Assembly: GCA_032717465.1 (NCBI GenBank)
Contig: CM064666.1
Location: 6,067,028 to 6,131,027 of the forward strand
Source: Coenobita brevimanus
Taxonomy: Eukaryota; Arthropoda; Malacostraca; Decapoda; Coenobitidae
Length of the DNA stretch: 64,000 nucleotides
Reading direction: 5' to 3'
A program made the position numbers and the translations under genes. The notes below the pieces were generated by a model, which saw only the letters and a list, made by a program, of their open reading frames with translations, did no database searches and was not told where the DNA came from. Positions within the stretch are counted from its first letter, which is position 1. Each line of letters starts with the position of its first letter. Of the stretch, positions 10,640-21,652 are shown one piece after another.

Positions 10640-11300
10640 ATAACATAGTGTAAATAAAATAGAAATGTAAATAAAACTAATATAAGAATATGAGTACAAA
10701 TACTTGGAGTAATGACAGTGAAAGCTTTGCTCTCTACGCTAGTTTACTGAACGAGAAAGTTAATGCCTGGAGTGAAAATAAACTACTATTACTGAAGGAA
10801 ACTCATGGATAAATACTGTGTATATATATAAGTGTAATAAAGTAATAGGAATATAAAGTGTGAGCGTATTCATGAATAATAAATGACAGAATACCAGCGG
10901 GGAACGAGCGCAAGTGGGAAGCTCGTACGCGCTCGTAATTTTCATTGCTTTCACAGTGTTTTTTTTTTGGTGTATGGATTCCAAACTACTTGAAAATCAT
11001 AGAATAGTGTTTCTAGTGGTAATATCAGGCTGTGGTAATCATATTATGGGGTGTCGGGAAGTGTAAAGTGGAGACTTCGTTACCCAACTTCGGAAGTCTC
11101 CACAAGTCCTACAGTAGTCGACGAAGGCTCAACAAACATCCCAGGAGAAAGCTGAATGTATGTGCCATAAGCATATATAACTATAATATTCTAGGACTAA
11201 TGACTGATTTTTGGCAAATATTTTTAGAAAGTCAGTCGGAGCGCGAATATCCTCGTGGGACGTGCAAGGAGCACAAAAACATCCCCGCTGAGTAGGGGTT
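10640..11300. other. Spacer before the LINE, no gene seen
   Basis: AT-rich sequence with no recognisable domain. Near 11062-11095 a short inverted pair (GGAGACTTCG and CGGAAGTCTCC) could form a hairpin. Nothing else is supportable. Confidence 0.4.
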
Positions 11301-11302
11301 AA

Positions 11303-11746
11303 GTGGACCTGGAGTGGTGGCGTCTTCGTCGTGGGTCTATCCCCCAGAGGCTGTTGAAGAGTAGAGGAGGACACCACGTGGGCCAAACCACCGCAAACCC
11401 CCGTGCCCCTCATGGGGCCCGAGTACCTGGGAGTGACTTCGATCGCCTGGGAAAGTACCTCATCTCCCAACACAACACACACAAAAACACCGTTTCTTCT
11501 ACACCGAGAAATGACTCCCCGGCAGTCATTTCTCGACGACTTCTAGCCGGGGACATTGAGAGCAATGCAGGACCCATAAACAAATACATATGTCCTACAT
11601 GCTCAAAACCCTTTACATCAAGCCGACAGACAAAGGGTTCATTCCTGCAAGAACTGGACCCATTACATCTTCACAACACTTGCATCCAGAAAACATTACA
11701 CAAACACCTGGACCTGCCCCTTATGCTCCTTCCCCCCACCCACTAA
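11303..11746 (+). pseudogene. LINE ORF N-terminal region with 2A-like motif
   Basis: A 147-residue frame. Residues 78-91 read RRLLAGDIESNAGP (11534-11575), closely resembling the 2A-type skipping motif DxExNPGP found at the N terminus of several non-LTR retrotransposons, but with Ala where the essential Pro should be. A CPTC knuckle follows, then the frame slips into neighbouring frames. Continuing in another frame is a long Pro-rich linker (about 11720-11930). The role in living relatives would be RNA binding and possibly separation of a leader peptide from the downstream enzyme. This copy is degenerate. Confidence 0.7.
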
Positions 11747-11939
11747 CCCCCCCACCAACCCTACTCCTACTTCCTTCACACCTCCACAGCCAAACCCACC
11801 GATCCTTTCCACACCATTCAATCCCCCAACTCCTCCCATTCCAACCCATCCTAATCCACCCCAAACCTTACCTCCATCACAACCTCCTCCTACCCCTTCC
11901 CCTCCACCCATACCACCTCCCCCTTGTGCTGCAGCAGCC

Positions 11940-12703
11940 AACACACATCGCACACACAACATAAACATCCTTCAGTTAAACATAGATGACATAAACCCCC
12001 CAAAACAAGAACTCACACAATTCATCAAACAACAGAACATACATATCGCCATCTTACAAGATACAAAACTACACAGAGCACAGAAAACACCAGCATTTCA
12101 TATCTTCACCACCATTCAACAAGACTGGGCCGACAGCGGTGGCGGTGGACTCATTACCCTGGTACACAAATCCATCAACTTTGCAGATACCAGTGCACAC
12201 ACAAAATTACTTCTCCCCCCACGTGACACCACAACAGAAAAACAATCAATTAAAATACGCACTGGTAACAAATCACACATAACAATCGTTAACACATACA
12301 TTCCCCCCCAGTCGTCCCCCACAGTACCACACAATTACTCTCCACAGATACACCACATCACTAACATACCCGACATCACCCTGGGCGGTGATTTTAAAGC
12401 CAATTCGTCGGCCTGGCATGTCAACAACCCTGACACAGACAGAGGGCTGGTACTACAATCCCAGACAGATCATCTTTTCATACTGAACAATCTAGACCAG
12501 CATACCCATATCCCACACCAAGCCCTCTTCCTCCCATCATCCCCAGACATCACCTTCTGCTCCCCAAACCTCGCCCCCACTACATCCTGGAGAGTGGTCA
12601 AAACCCTAGGTTCTGATCACCTTCCAATCATTATCACTACCAAAACCAGAATCACTCCAGCTGGCCAAAGTCACACATACACTAACTATAAGAGAGCCAA
12701 CTG
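11940..12703 (+). pseudogene. LINE apurinic-type endonuclease domain
   Basis: About 250 codons without an internal stop, opening with NINILQLNI and carrying the recognisable endonuclease landmarks: QDTKL (normally QETKL, the catalytic Glu region), a GGGGL block, GGDFKANSSAWH (normally GDFN), and the C-terminal SDHLP motif. The domain would nick target DNA for target-primed reverse transcription. It has no start codon because it is internal to the polyprotein. The frame ends at a TGA (12703-12705) where relatives carry Trp. The Glu-to-Asp and Asn-to-Lys changes at key positions argue that it is inactive. Confidence 0.8.
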
Positions 12704-14186
12704 AGAGGCCTTTACAACTGAAGCAGAACAACATTTTGCAACACTAAACAGTACACCCATCACGTATGGACGGTGGGTGTTAGCGCCGAAGTGGTGACAT
12801 GTAGAGGTGTGTGGTATGTAGGAGGACTACCAGGCCTTGGTAGCAGGCTGTGAAGCCTATGCTCAGAGTGCTGTGCACACTTTCAATACAATTATACAAA
12901 ACGCAGACAAACGACACATACCTAGAGGCAACAGAAAGAGACATAACCCCAACTTCACACCAGAAATTCAAGGCCTCATCAGACAACGGGACACACAGCA
13001 ACACTCCCCAACACCCCATACACAAGACACAGTACAACAAATACAAGAACTCAACACTCAAATAAACAATAACATATCAGAACATCAAACACTAAATTGG
13101 AATAATTATCTCCAAACACTTAACCACAAAATAAACACCAGTAAACTCAACAAAACACTAAACAGTATCACTCTTCAACAGCAACACTACACACTCACAT
13201 GCCGCCGTCACAACAACAGACACCATACCTTCAAACAAACAACAAGCAAACACTCTCATCAATCACTTTTCACAAGTCAGCCATCTAAACCCCCATCCCG
13301 AAGACCGACGTATCATCCGACGTAAGAGACAGTTCCCCACAGACCCAGACTACGCACCTTTCACTTACAACTAGATGGAGCACGTCATTAGCTACCTTAA
13401 GGACCCATCTGCCTGTGGACCAGACCACATAAGCAACATTCACCTTAAACACCTTGGACCTCAAAGCATACAAGCACTCACCAACATATCAAGCTACAGC
13501 TACTCACACTACATAATACCCAACATCTGGAAGCACGGCATTATCATCACTATCCCTAAACCCAAGAAAGACCCCACTTTGCCATCCTCACACCGCCCCA
13601 TCACACTCCTCTGCACCCCCTCTAAAGTCACTGAACGACTGCTACTACAGCTAGTCACACCTCACATTCTCCTGGCCCAATCACAACATGGCTTTAGGCC
13701 ACTACACTCTACAAACACCCTTCTTACAGACCTTACACAGAGAGTTTTCGATGGCATGAGCTCAGCTAAGCCACCACACAGAACACTCCTAGTTACACTA
13801 GACATCAGCAAAGCTTTTGATGCCATCCCCCGCCACAACCTCACAAACAAAATACTCAACACAAACATGCACAATAACACAAAAAGATGGTTGGCAAACT
13901 ACTTACCAGGCAGATATGCACACGTAACATTTGCCGGCCAGTCTTCTAACATCAGAAACTTCACAAACGGGATCCCCCAAGGATCTGTTTTGTCCCCCTA
14001 CACCCGTTGACCTATACATGCACCTCATATCCACACCCCACACACCACAGATACACATGGCTTCCTATGCAGATGATATAACACTTACATGTACGCACCA
14101 AAACGCAAACACAGCTGCACACATCCTCCTACCTTACCTCAACACACTACATGAATGGTTCACCACAAACAGGCTCAAAATAGCCC
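12704..14186 (+). pseudogene. LINE reverse transcriptase, N-terminal and palm parts
   Basis: A linker region (12704-13370) is followed by RT blocks: CGPDHISN (block 1-like), SSHRPITLL (block 2), a QHGFRPLHSTN block, DISKAFDAIP (block A with catalytic Asp) and GIPQGSVLSP (block B). The frame then shifts in a T/C run near 13990-14005 and resumes with SYADDITL, the catalytic YADD at 14066-14077. The region ends in NRLKIAP, where foreign LINE sequence begins. A short GC-richer stretch at 12762-12843 does not match the surrounding composition and may be another small insertion. Confidence 0.82.
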
Positions 14187-14765
14187 CAGCCAGAGTCCGT
14201 AACTTCTTCGCTGATGAGCAGTTAGCTATAATTTATAAGCGTCACGTGCACTCTCAGCTTGGAATATTGCTCACCCTTGTGGAATGGATGTAGAGAGGTT
14301 GCATTAAAACAACTAGACAAAATTTAGAATAAAGCTGTTAGAATTATTAACAACCCTGCCATTACAAATAAACTACCTCCCCCGCAAGTAATAAGGAATG
14401 TTGCCTCCCTTGCATCATTTTACAGATATTTTTTTGGCATATGCTCAGACGAAGTTGCATCCATGGTGCCACCTCTCCATGCCTTCCCTCGTGCTACACG
14501 GGCATCTGGTAGCGCTCATGACTGGAATGTCACTCAGCCATATTGCAGAACGTCTGCCTATCAGAAATCTTTCATTCCCCAAACTGCATCTCTCTGGAAC
14601 TCGCTTCTTCAGAGTTGTTTCCCTCCAAATTTCAACCCACAGCTGTTCAAGTCTAACTGTTACAGATATTTATGAACAGAGGACACCAGTAATCTGGTGT
14701 ATGGATTATTTTTTTTTATTCATTTGTTTTTCCTTCCTCTGTTCTGTTATTTAAAAAAAAAAATC
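14187..14765 (+). mobile_element. 5'-truncated LINE fragment inserted in the RT
   Basis: The sequence leaves the host LINE frame after NRLKIAP and returns at about 14772 (VTLLTN). The insert holds the C-terminal tail of a different LINE family, including RTSAYQKSFIPQTASLWNSL, a conserved motif of many RT C termini, then a stop, a short 3' end with T-rich stretch, and an A-run at 14753-14763. Truncation at the 5' end and an A tail fit target-primed reverse transcription. I could not identify a clear target duplication. Confidence 0.65.
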
Positions 14766-14835
14766 TACAGTGACTCTTCTCACAAACTAGACAGCAGAAC
14801 ACAGTCACATCCCACACCTCACCATAAACAACACA

Positions 14836-14878
<43 letters not shown>

Positions 14879-15550
14879 CCTTGGTGTAACATACAATACA
14901 TCAATGTCATTTAAACAACACATCACAAACATTAAAAATAAAATAACACCAAGACTCAATGCCTTGAGGTCACTTGCCCATACAACATTCGGACACAACA
15001 AAGAAACCACCACCACAGTATACAAACAATATATACGTTCAGTGATGAATTATGCAAGCCCTGCCTGGGCTCCTAACCTCACCAAAACACACAACACCCT
15101 ACAGGCCATACAGAACAAGGCCCTAAAAATAATCACAGGCTGCACAGCTACTACACCCACAGACCACCTACATCAAGAAACCAAAGTCCTCAAAGTCAAG
15201 GATCACCTAGACATGAGAGGCACCCAGATTCTTGCTGCAGCCTCCACAAACCCACAACATCCACTACATTATGTGGCAGCACATCCACTCACACCTAGGA
15301 ACATCAAAACAACACCAAGCACTCGACATCATACACAAATACTGTCATCCCTCCCCCCTCGCCCACCTCAGACCAGCTTCCAGAAGCATATACACACTCA
15401 AATCACTCGCCGGTCCATTCAATCAGTTGAAGACAACACACAGCTGCACGCACGGCCTCCTGACATCCACCCTTCTGAATCCTATCTCCCTCTTGAGGAC
15501 AAGGGTCAAACTAGCCAGGCTGAGATGTGGGCACCATCCAGCCCTCTTAA
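14766..15550 (+). pseudogene. LINE reverse transcriptase, thumb and C-terminal part
   Basis: The host LINE resumes after the insert. A (CA)n run at 14842-14873 has expanded within the coding sequence. The conserved thumb sequence ILGVTYNTSMSFKQH follows, then a connecting region (YASPAWAPNL, IQNKALKIITG) typical of Jockey/I-like elements. A frame change near 15300 moves the reading to a frame with ARLRCGHHPAL, which is interrupted at the TTAA at 15547-15550. Confidence 0.78.
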
Positions 15551-15578
15551 CCCGCGGCGTCCCATCAACGTTCTTTAA

Positions 15579-16337
15579 CCCGCCCCGTCCCGACCACTTT
15601 TTAACCACTGGTACCCCCCAATCCCGATCATTTTTCGACCCTTTTTCTTTTTGCTAAAACTTTCGCTTTTGGTGAGAAACATCGAAAATTCATAGAGAAA
15701 TTGCTCACCTGAGGTTTAAAATACTCATTACAGGTAGGAGAGCCTCCTTACCATACTGGGTTTTCTATCAGGCTGGCACCAAAGAAAACAAGTTCTATGG
15801 GAGGATAACTATTTCACACCACTCATAAACGGTATTTATTTATTTACTGTTACGAATTTATATGTAGTACAAGAGTATATTGGTTTTCAAGCAGTAATAT
15901 AGGCATTATAAGCATTGTTTCACTCACTAATACCTGACCTTTTTTTGCCACATTACCTGATCATCATTTCTAACTGTTTCTTCCTCTAATGCTATGTAAA
16001 GTTTGTCCTCCACATTGTCATTGATTGGGGAATCACTCTGGCCCTGAATTTCGTACCGTGGCATGACATGGCTATACTGGTCAGGTCACTGATAACAGGT
16101 GAATTGCTGAGAAAAGGGCCTGCAGGGGGGGGGAGGAGGTCATGCTGGGTAAGGCATTGTCTCTGCCTGGCATCTTGTTGAGGAAGGTGTCCCGTGTATA
16201 CGTACCAAAAATGACTCGCGAAAATTGAAAATTGTGGAAATTATGAACCTTGCAATTGCAGGACGTTGAAGTATGTCCTCGGGATTAGCTGTGACAAAAC
16301 GTGAGGACGTGGAAGTACGTCCTCGGGACGGCGCGGG
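15579..16337 (+). mobile_element. TTAA-flanked element nested in a relative in opposite orientation
   Basis: TTAA at 15575-15578 and 16338-16341 flank 759 bp with inverted ends CCCGCCCCGTCCC and CCCGCGCCGTCCC. The flanking sequence joins to give a TTAA-containing stretch that matches the equivalent part of the uninterrupted copy near 23355-23385, where the site reads TTTA on this strand. The two relatives therefore form a 1.5-kb imperfect palindrome centred on 16338. Confidence 0.85.
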
Positions 16338-16586
16338 TTAACGTCCACACGTTTTGTCACTGCCAATCCCGTCGACATACATAAACGTGAATCAGTTGCA
16401 AGGTCCCTAATTTGCACAATTTTCAATTTTCGCAAGTGATTTTTGGTATGTATACACGTGACACCTTCCTCTACAAGATGCCAGGCAGGGACAATGCCTT
16501 ACCCAGCATGACCTTCTCCCCCCCCCTGCACGCCATTGTCTCAGCAATTCACCTGTTATCAGTGGCCTGGCCAGTAAAGCCATGTT

Positions 16587-16835
16587 ATGCCACAGTACAA
16601 AATTCAGGGCCAGAGTGAGTCCCCAATCAATGACAATGTGGAGGACAAACTTTACATAGCATTACAGGAAGAAACAGTCAGAAATGATGATCAGGTAATG
16701 TGGCAAAAAAAGGTCAGGGATGGTGATGAGTTAGTGAGTGAAACAATGCTTATAATGCCTATATTACTGCCTGAAAACCAATATACTCTCGTACTACATA
16801 TAAATTCGTACCAAGTAAATAAATACCGTTTATGA
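16587..16835 (+). other. Conserved acidic open frame inside the TTAA family
   Basis: 82 residues containing SPINDNVEDKLYIALQEETV. The same peptide is encoded, with one or two substitutions, on the opposite strand of the related elements at 15579-16337 and 22634-23406. A GT follows a CAG within it (GATCAG/GTAATG), so it may be an exon end. I infer a leftover N-terminal piece of the autonomous parent's transposase. It is not a gene in its own right here. Confidence 0.4.
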
Positions 16836-17075
16836 GTGGTGAAATAGTTATCCTCCCATAGAACTCCTTTTCTTTGGTGCCAGCCTGTTAGAAAACCCAG
16901 TAAGGTAAGGAATTACTCCTACCTGTATCGAGTATTTTAAACTTCAGGTGAGCGATTTCTCTATGAATTTTCGATGTTTCTCACCAAAAGCGGAGGTTTG
17001 AGCCAAAAAAAAAAAGTTTCCAAAATGGTCGGGATTGGGGGGTCAGTGGTGGAAAAGTGGTCGGGATGGGGCGAG

Positions 17076-18060
17076 TTAAGCTACCAGAAGAGGCTGGATG
17101 ACTCTGTCGCTGATGCCTGTTCAGGATGTAACACAGCACCTCATACTATTAACCTGCCACGTGCCAGTGCCGTTTTAATACGGTCTGACATAATGCTGCG
17201 GCCAGTGCCAGTGCCGTTTTAAAACGGTCTAAAATAAAAAAGTGACTGCATTTTTCAAGATTCGCGGATAAAAATTGGCACGCATGTAAGGTAACTGTTC
17301 TTCTACCATCCCCCAGGCTGTCAAGGCCATACACTCACTCGCTTCCCCCCTCACGCAGTCTCTGCCTCACTCTGCCTGTGTGCCTCACCCAGTGCTGTAC
17401 ATAGTGAAGGCACTTGGTAAATATTTTCATGTAAGTGTAAGTAGTAAATATTTTCTAGTAAATGTAAGGACTATATAGTGAAGTCAAGTTGTAAATACCT
17501 ACTTGTAAGTGCCAGGACTGTAAGTAATGAAGTCAGGTTGTACCTATCCAAGTAAGTGTAAGATAATGCATTCACAGTGAGAAAGACACAAATTGTGATA
17601 GATGCTGAAGTAATAAGTGATCAGGAAAGTGCACTGAACATTGCTTTACCTTCCCAGCATATATACCTGAGTATACCTTACATAGAAAACGGCTTTCTCT
17701 AACGTACGTGGTGAGCATGAGAGAACATCTATACCTGTACACGAGTATGCAGGACTCAATATAACTGATTTCTGAGCCTCGGTGAGCATTTTAATGGTGA
17801 AATTCGTTGTTTCCACATCAAAATCTATCATTTTAGCTAAAAAAAAAAAAAAAAAGGTCGAAAAATGGTCAGCACTGGGGTGACCCAGAGGGCTAAAAAT
17901 AGCCGGCACGCGGCAGGTTAAGCACATTATGGAAGACTGCATTGCACACAATCACCTATGCCAACAACACAACATACACTGTTTGAGAGCTCTGTGGGAA
18001 AGCCTGGTCTCGGCCATGGCCTTCCTAAGGGACTCGGGGCTGTTCGGCCAGACTGCCTAG
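17076..18060 (+). pseudogene. LINE C-terminal zinc knuckle and stop, split by a TTAA element
   Basis: After the TTAA at 17076 the LINE continues with SYQKRLDDSVADACSGCNTA, pauses at the TTAA element 17153-17917, and resumes with KHIMEDC. The joined region has the C-x2-C ... H ... H-x4-C knuckle that ends many Jockey-type LINEs, followed by a tail with LWESLVSAMAFLRDSGL and a TAG at 18058-18060. The reading frame is continuous across both TTAA sites, so this part was intact when the elements landed. Confidence 0.85.
17153..17917. mobile_element. TTAA-flanked piggyBac-like element
   Basis: 765 bp between TTAA at 17149-17152 and 17918-17921, with near-perfect inverted ends CCTGCCACGTGCC and CCTGCCGCGTGCC. 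It lies inside the LINE zinc-knuckle codons. An internal repeat GTGCCAGTGCCGTTTTAA occurs twice near its left end (about 17162 and 17206). The right end shares the AAA-run and GGTCGAAAAATGGTC-like pattern with the other TTAA elements, so it is a subfamily rather than unrelated. Confidence 0.88.
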
Positions 18061-18071
18061 GGAACAGCAAC

Positions 18072-18072
18072 A

Positions 18073-18110
<38 letters not shown>
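18072..18110 (+). repeat. (CTA)n tail of the LINE
   Basis: A pure CTA run begins 12 bases after the LINE stop codon. A very short 3' untranslated region ending in a simple repeat instead of poly(A) is known in several LINE clades. Confidence 0.75.
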
Positions 18111-18113
<3 letters not shown>

Positions 18114-18119
18114 CCTTAA

Positions 18120-18890
18120 GTTCTTTTATAACATAAACATTCAGTTTGTTGTAATTAATAAATTTACAGCCTTTTTTTTTTTTTTAGCTCTATTAAATGT
18201 ATAATTGTGTTTCACTTTTTCAAAATGTTCTTACATAACTTACATTGCTCCCAGCTTGCAAAAGCATTTTTTTTTTTTTTTTATACGACTGATACATAAG
18301 CCAGTTTTCATATTAATTTATAATAAACTATTTGTGCGAGCTAGAAGAGGTGAAAGCATGATCCTACTTTTCCAGGGTGAATTATTTGTCAGGGGAGGGT
18401 TCTTTCTATAGAGGCCGACAGTACTTACTAATTAAGCATCCATGAATGATTATTCACTGCTGAGTACTGTTTAAAGAAAAAGTTTATAAATTTCTTGTTC
18501 TCTGATAACTGACAATGTAAGCCACAATAAAGTAAAAGCTAAAACTTTAAAATCATATGTAAAACCTGTTTACAACCCCCCCCCCTTTCAAAGTGTTAAC
18601 CTTACCAGGATATTAACTCCTAGATATAAAGGTAATTTATCAACGAAACATTAACATACTTACTCCTAACTACTTACCAGTTGTCATCATTAAAGAGTAC
18701 AGGCACTTGCTTACTGGTTGTTACTGTTTAGCTGGTTATCATTCCTGCTTTATTAATTATTGTGAAAGTCTTTTGTTAGGTAGTTTGTGGATTTTTTCTT
18801 GCTTACTAGTTTAACTAGATAAAACTGGTCACCACCAGCCTGTGCCTATATTCGCAATTTTGAATTACTAGCATTGTTTGAGTTTGCACC
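18120..18890. other. AT-rich spacer, no gene seen
   Basis: AT-rich sequence with T runs at 18172-18185 and 18268-18283 and a short C-run near 18577. No coding or transposon hallmark is visible. Confidence 0.45.
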
Positions 18891-20815
18891 ATGACTGCTA
18901 CCCTGTTCATAGAGGAGGCTGAGGATGTGGGGTTTCCTGATCCCCAGGAAATTAAACAGTAGGTCCTACAACACGAGGGTGATGCCCATGAGGCGTATAG
19001 AATTCTGCTCAAACACGAGCATGAACAGCACGAGGAACGTTAGAGAGAATGCGAGTATGAACATGAACGGCATGAGTATGAACGTGTCAAACATGAGACA
19101 CATGAGAAGCATGAGCTTGTAGTACTGAAACTCCAGCTAGACTCTCAAGCCTTAACAGCATCAAATCCCAGTGACCCTAGCTCCGTGCACGTTTCTCCTT
19201 GTTGTGGCAATCCCGCATCTGAATCTCTCTTTGTACAAAGAAGATCAGCTAATCGAACCGTTCATAGCCCGTTTTGAGGACATGGTGCAGCTGTACCAGC
19301 TGGATGAGTCTGCCAAACGACTCCAATTTCTTAGCCTGTTTGAGGGCCCTGCTCTCAAGATTTTACACAGAATTCGGAGTGATAATTTGACTGTTAGATG
19401 ATGAAGGCTGCACTCGTTAAGGAGTATGGTCTGACTGTAGACAACACCAGGAGACAGTTCCTGAGGGTGCATCTTCAAGAAAAGGGGACTGCCATCCAGT
19501 TCCTTGATTTCCTTACAACGTACCTAAATGAGTGGGTGGAGAAGGATGAAACTTCCAACATCCATGAGGGAGTAACTGATCTGCTGCATACCTAGTTTGA
19601 AATATTGTGGCCTGCTGGTTTATTGTTCAGTTAAAAATTTGTCAGACAAAGGATGCAACCAAATGGTGAAGAAGGCTGATGCATTCTTTACAGCCCTGGA
19701 ACAAGAAAAATACTGCCAAGACTGGGAAGCCATCTCAGACCAAATCTCAGCATCAAGGCCATTTCCAGAATATGGCCAACATCCAAATAAACTGCAGAAA
19801 AATGGCCAATGGCATAACGTTCAGCAACCTGACTGGAAGAAGTACAATAAGTACCCTAACCATCAGCATTACAAAAGTGACCACAAAAATAAACCACACT
19901 ATCAACAGTCAAGACAGACACCTTCAACACCATCCCCGTGTTTCGGAGGAAGAAGGCTAATGCTGCTTACATTCCTCAACAATTTTACCGTAATGCTGTC
20001 CCTAGCAGCACAAGTCCTCCCCCAACAAATAAGTAATCCCACTCAGATAGTGAACTCTCCTCTACAGGTGGCCAATGCTCCAGCTCCTCAGATGGTGATT
20101 ACAACCCCCAGGTATCTAGTCATCAGGGCGCCATGTTTGCTGCCTTGTTTGCCCTGCAGTCTCAGCAATGACTAGCCACTACCTCCTCAGATCCTTCCAC
20201 AGTTAATAGTGTCGTCCTTGTTCAGCCAGGGTTTGTGGCAGGCGTTTCTGTGAATGTCCTAATAGGCAATGGCTCCTCAGGTTGCTCCATCAGGCAGTCT
20301 AGTTTGGCCCAAGGAATACATAGGTAGACAGATCCAAGTTGAACTTACTGATGGATCATTGATTTTTTTTTTTTTTTTTTTTAGAGGCATGTATCGAGGT
20401 AGCATGTCCTTTTTACACAGGTTCAACAGAAGCTGTTGTCATGCCCGAACCTCTCTTTGACCTTATTATAGGGAACGTCAGAGGCATCAAAAATAGTTGT
20501 GCCATAGACATTGCTACTCAGACTTTGGCTGCTGCAGTAACACAAGCCATAAAACTGTGCAGTTGGAAAAGAACTTATGGTAGTTGTGGATGGCATCAAG
20601 AAATATTATTACTGTTTGTAGGAAGCACAGTACATTTTAGAAGCATCATATGTCACTTGCTAGTCTCAGTACCACTAAGACTGCTAATGCAAGAATAACT
20701 CTGTGGGAATCGTACTTGCAGCAATTTAACTTCACTGTCAGGTAAATCAAGGGCAATGACAATGTGTTGGCAGACCTGTTGTCTTGCCTGTCGGCCAATG
20801 ATTAACCCAAACAGG
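18891..20815 (+). pseudogene. Deleted Ty3/gypsy relic: gag, protease and RNase H tail
   Basis: Starting at the ATG at 18891 is a gag-like region with stops at once (18961). It is followed by a capsid-like stretch (EPFIARFEDMVQLYQLDES, then RLQFLSLFEGPALKILHRI) spread over two frames, and a linker rich in Gln/Asn/His. A protease-like block has NVLIGNGSSGCSIRQ-type sequence near 20251-20290 (the catalytic DTG is lost) and a DLIIGNVRGIKN block near 20459. RT is missing. At 20650-20815 the end of RNase H appears (SLSTTKTANARIT, then GNDNVLADLL). An expanded T run at 20367-20383 interrupts the protease. Old and non-functional. Confidence 0.72.
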
Positions 20816-21200
20816 GACTTGTAGGACTAGTACAATGGTTCCATAGGACATGTTTTGTCCTGGATCTGTATGTGCATACATGCTGTAGGCTAAGGAGGAT
20901 GTTTTAGAACCTTGCAGAGGCATTCGAAGGCTTTGTTTGGATTATCTTGTGGCTCTACTGTACCACTAAGGCTAGTTAACCCATATGAGTGTTCACACCC
21001 ATGCTGGGTGTTAGAATGTGACCTGCCCGATTCTGCTCAGGGATTCTCCAGCTCTGCCCATATTGGTTATAAGAGTAGAACTTTGAGTATACTGTTAGTT
21101 ATGGGGTCTAACCAAGGAACACCTAGCAATTCATTCTGAGCTGGTTGTCAATCCAAGGACCAGTTTACGTTTCCTGGTTAATAGTCCACCCGACAAGAAT
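20816..21200. other. Unassigned flank of the gypsy relic
   Basis: About 385 bp with no frame I can assign. It may be further decayed element sequence or an LTR, but no partner repeat is visible. Confidence 0.35.
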
Positions 21201-21204
21201 TTAA

Positions 21205-21648
21205 CCCATGGATTGCAAGCCACAGCTCATGCTGGGTAGCATCGGATTGCGAGCCATAGTTCAGGCTGTGCTGGCCATGCATCACCATAGACAACTCGAT
21301 GCTACACAAACTTACGCATGGCGCTACACAAAGATGGAGAGAGAGAGAGAGAGAGAATTTTTCACCAGATGATGCCCTGGATGTCTATCTTCAAGTTTAT
21401 GATAAACAAAAACAATTTTTTTTTTCTTTTTTTTCACTACTCCTGTATGTAAAATTACGCATGGCCCTACACAAAGTCAGAGAGAGAGATTTTTTCTTTT
21501 CACCAGATGATGCCCTAGATATAAATTATCTTCAAGTCTAAAATAAAAAAAAAATAAAAACAAATCTTTCTTTCCCTTCTTTTTTGCGCACCATGGGGTG
21601 GGATAAAAAAAAAAAAAAAAAAAAAAAGGTAATTGCGCAATCCACGGG
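21205..21648. mobile_element. TTAA-flanked MITE, 444 bp
   Basis: TTAA at 21201-21204 and 21649-21652 flank inverted ends CCCATGGATTGC and CCCGTGGATTGC (11 of 12). Inside, a segment beginning CGCATGG(C)GCTACACAAAG and ending with ATGATGCCCT is present twice (about 21313-21400 and 21459-21540), an internal tandem duplication. It has no coding capacity. It belongs to the piggyBac-type TTAA group by target site and terminal CCC. Confidence 0.82.
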
Positions 21649-21652
21649 TTAA

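Larger units (their letters stand above)
15551..17075 (-). mobile_element. TTAA-flanked piggyBac-like non-autonomous element, split by a nested relative
   Basis: Flanked by TTAA at 15547-15550 and 17076-17079. Its ends are CCCGCGGCGTCCC on the left and, inverted, CTCGCCCCATCCC on the right. A related element occupies 15579-16337. Without that insert the length is about 762 bp, like the family members at 22634-23406 and 28525-29301. TTAA target duplication and CCC-starting inverted ends are the hallmarks of piggyBac. The host LINE frame is restored on removal. It carries an acidic open frame described separately. Confidence 0.85.
11303..18110 (+). mobile_element. Decayed non-LTR retrotransposon (Jockey/I-like) with nested insertions
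   Basis: In order: an N-terminal frame with a 2A-like motif and a CxxC knuckle, a Pro-rich linker, an apurinic-type endonuclease, RT, a C-terminal Cys/His knuckle, a stop at 18058-18060 and a (CTA)n tail. It is broken by stops and frame changes and by four insertions: a LINE fragment (about 14187-14765), a TTAA element at 15551-17075 that itself contains another TTAA element, and a third TTAA element at 17153-17917. Removing the two outer TTAA elements with one TTAA each restores a continuous reading frame across both junctions. The clade assignment (Jockey/I superfamily) is inference. Confidence 0.88.
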
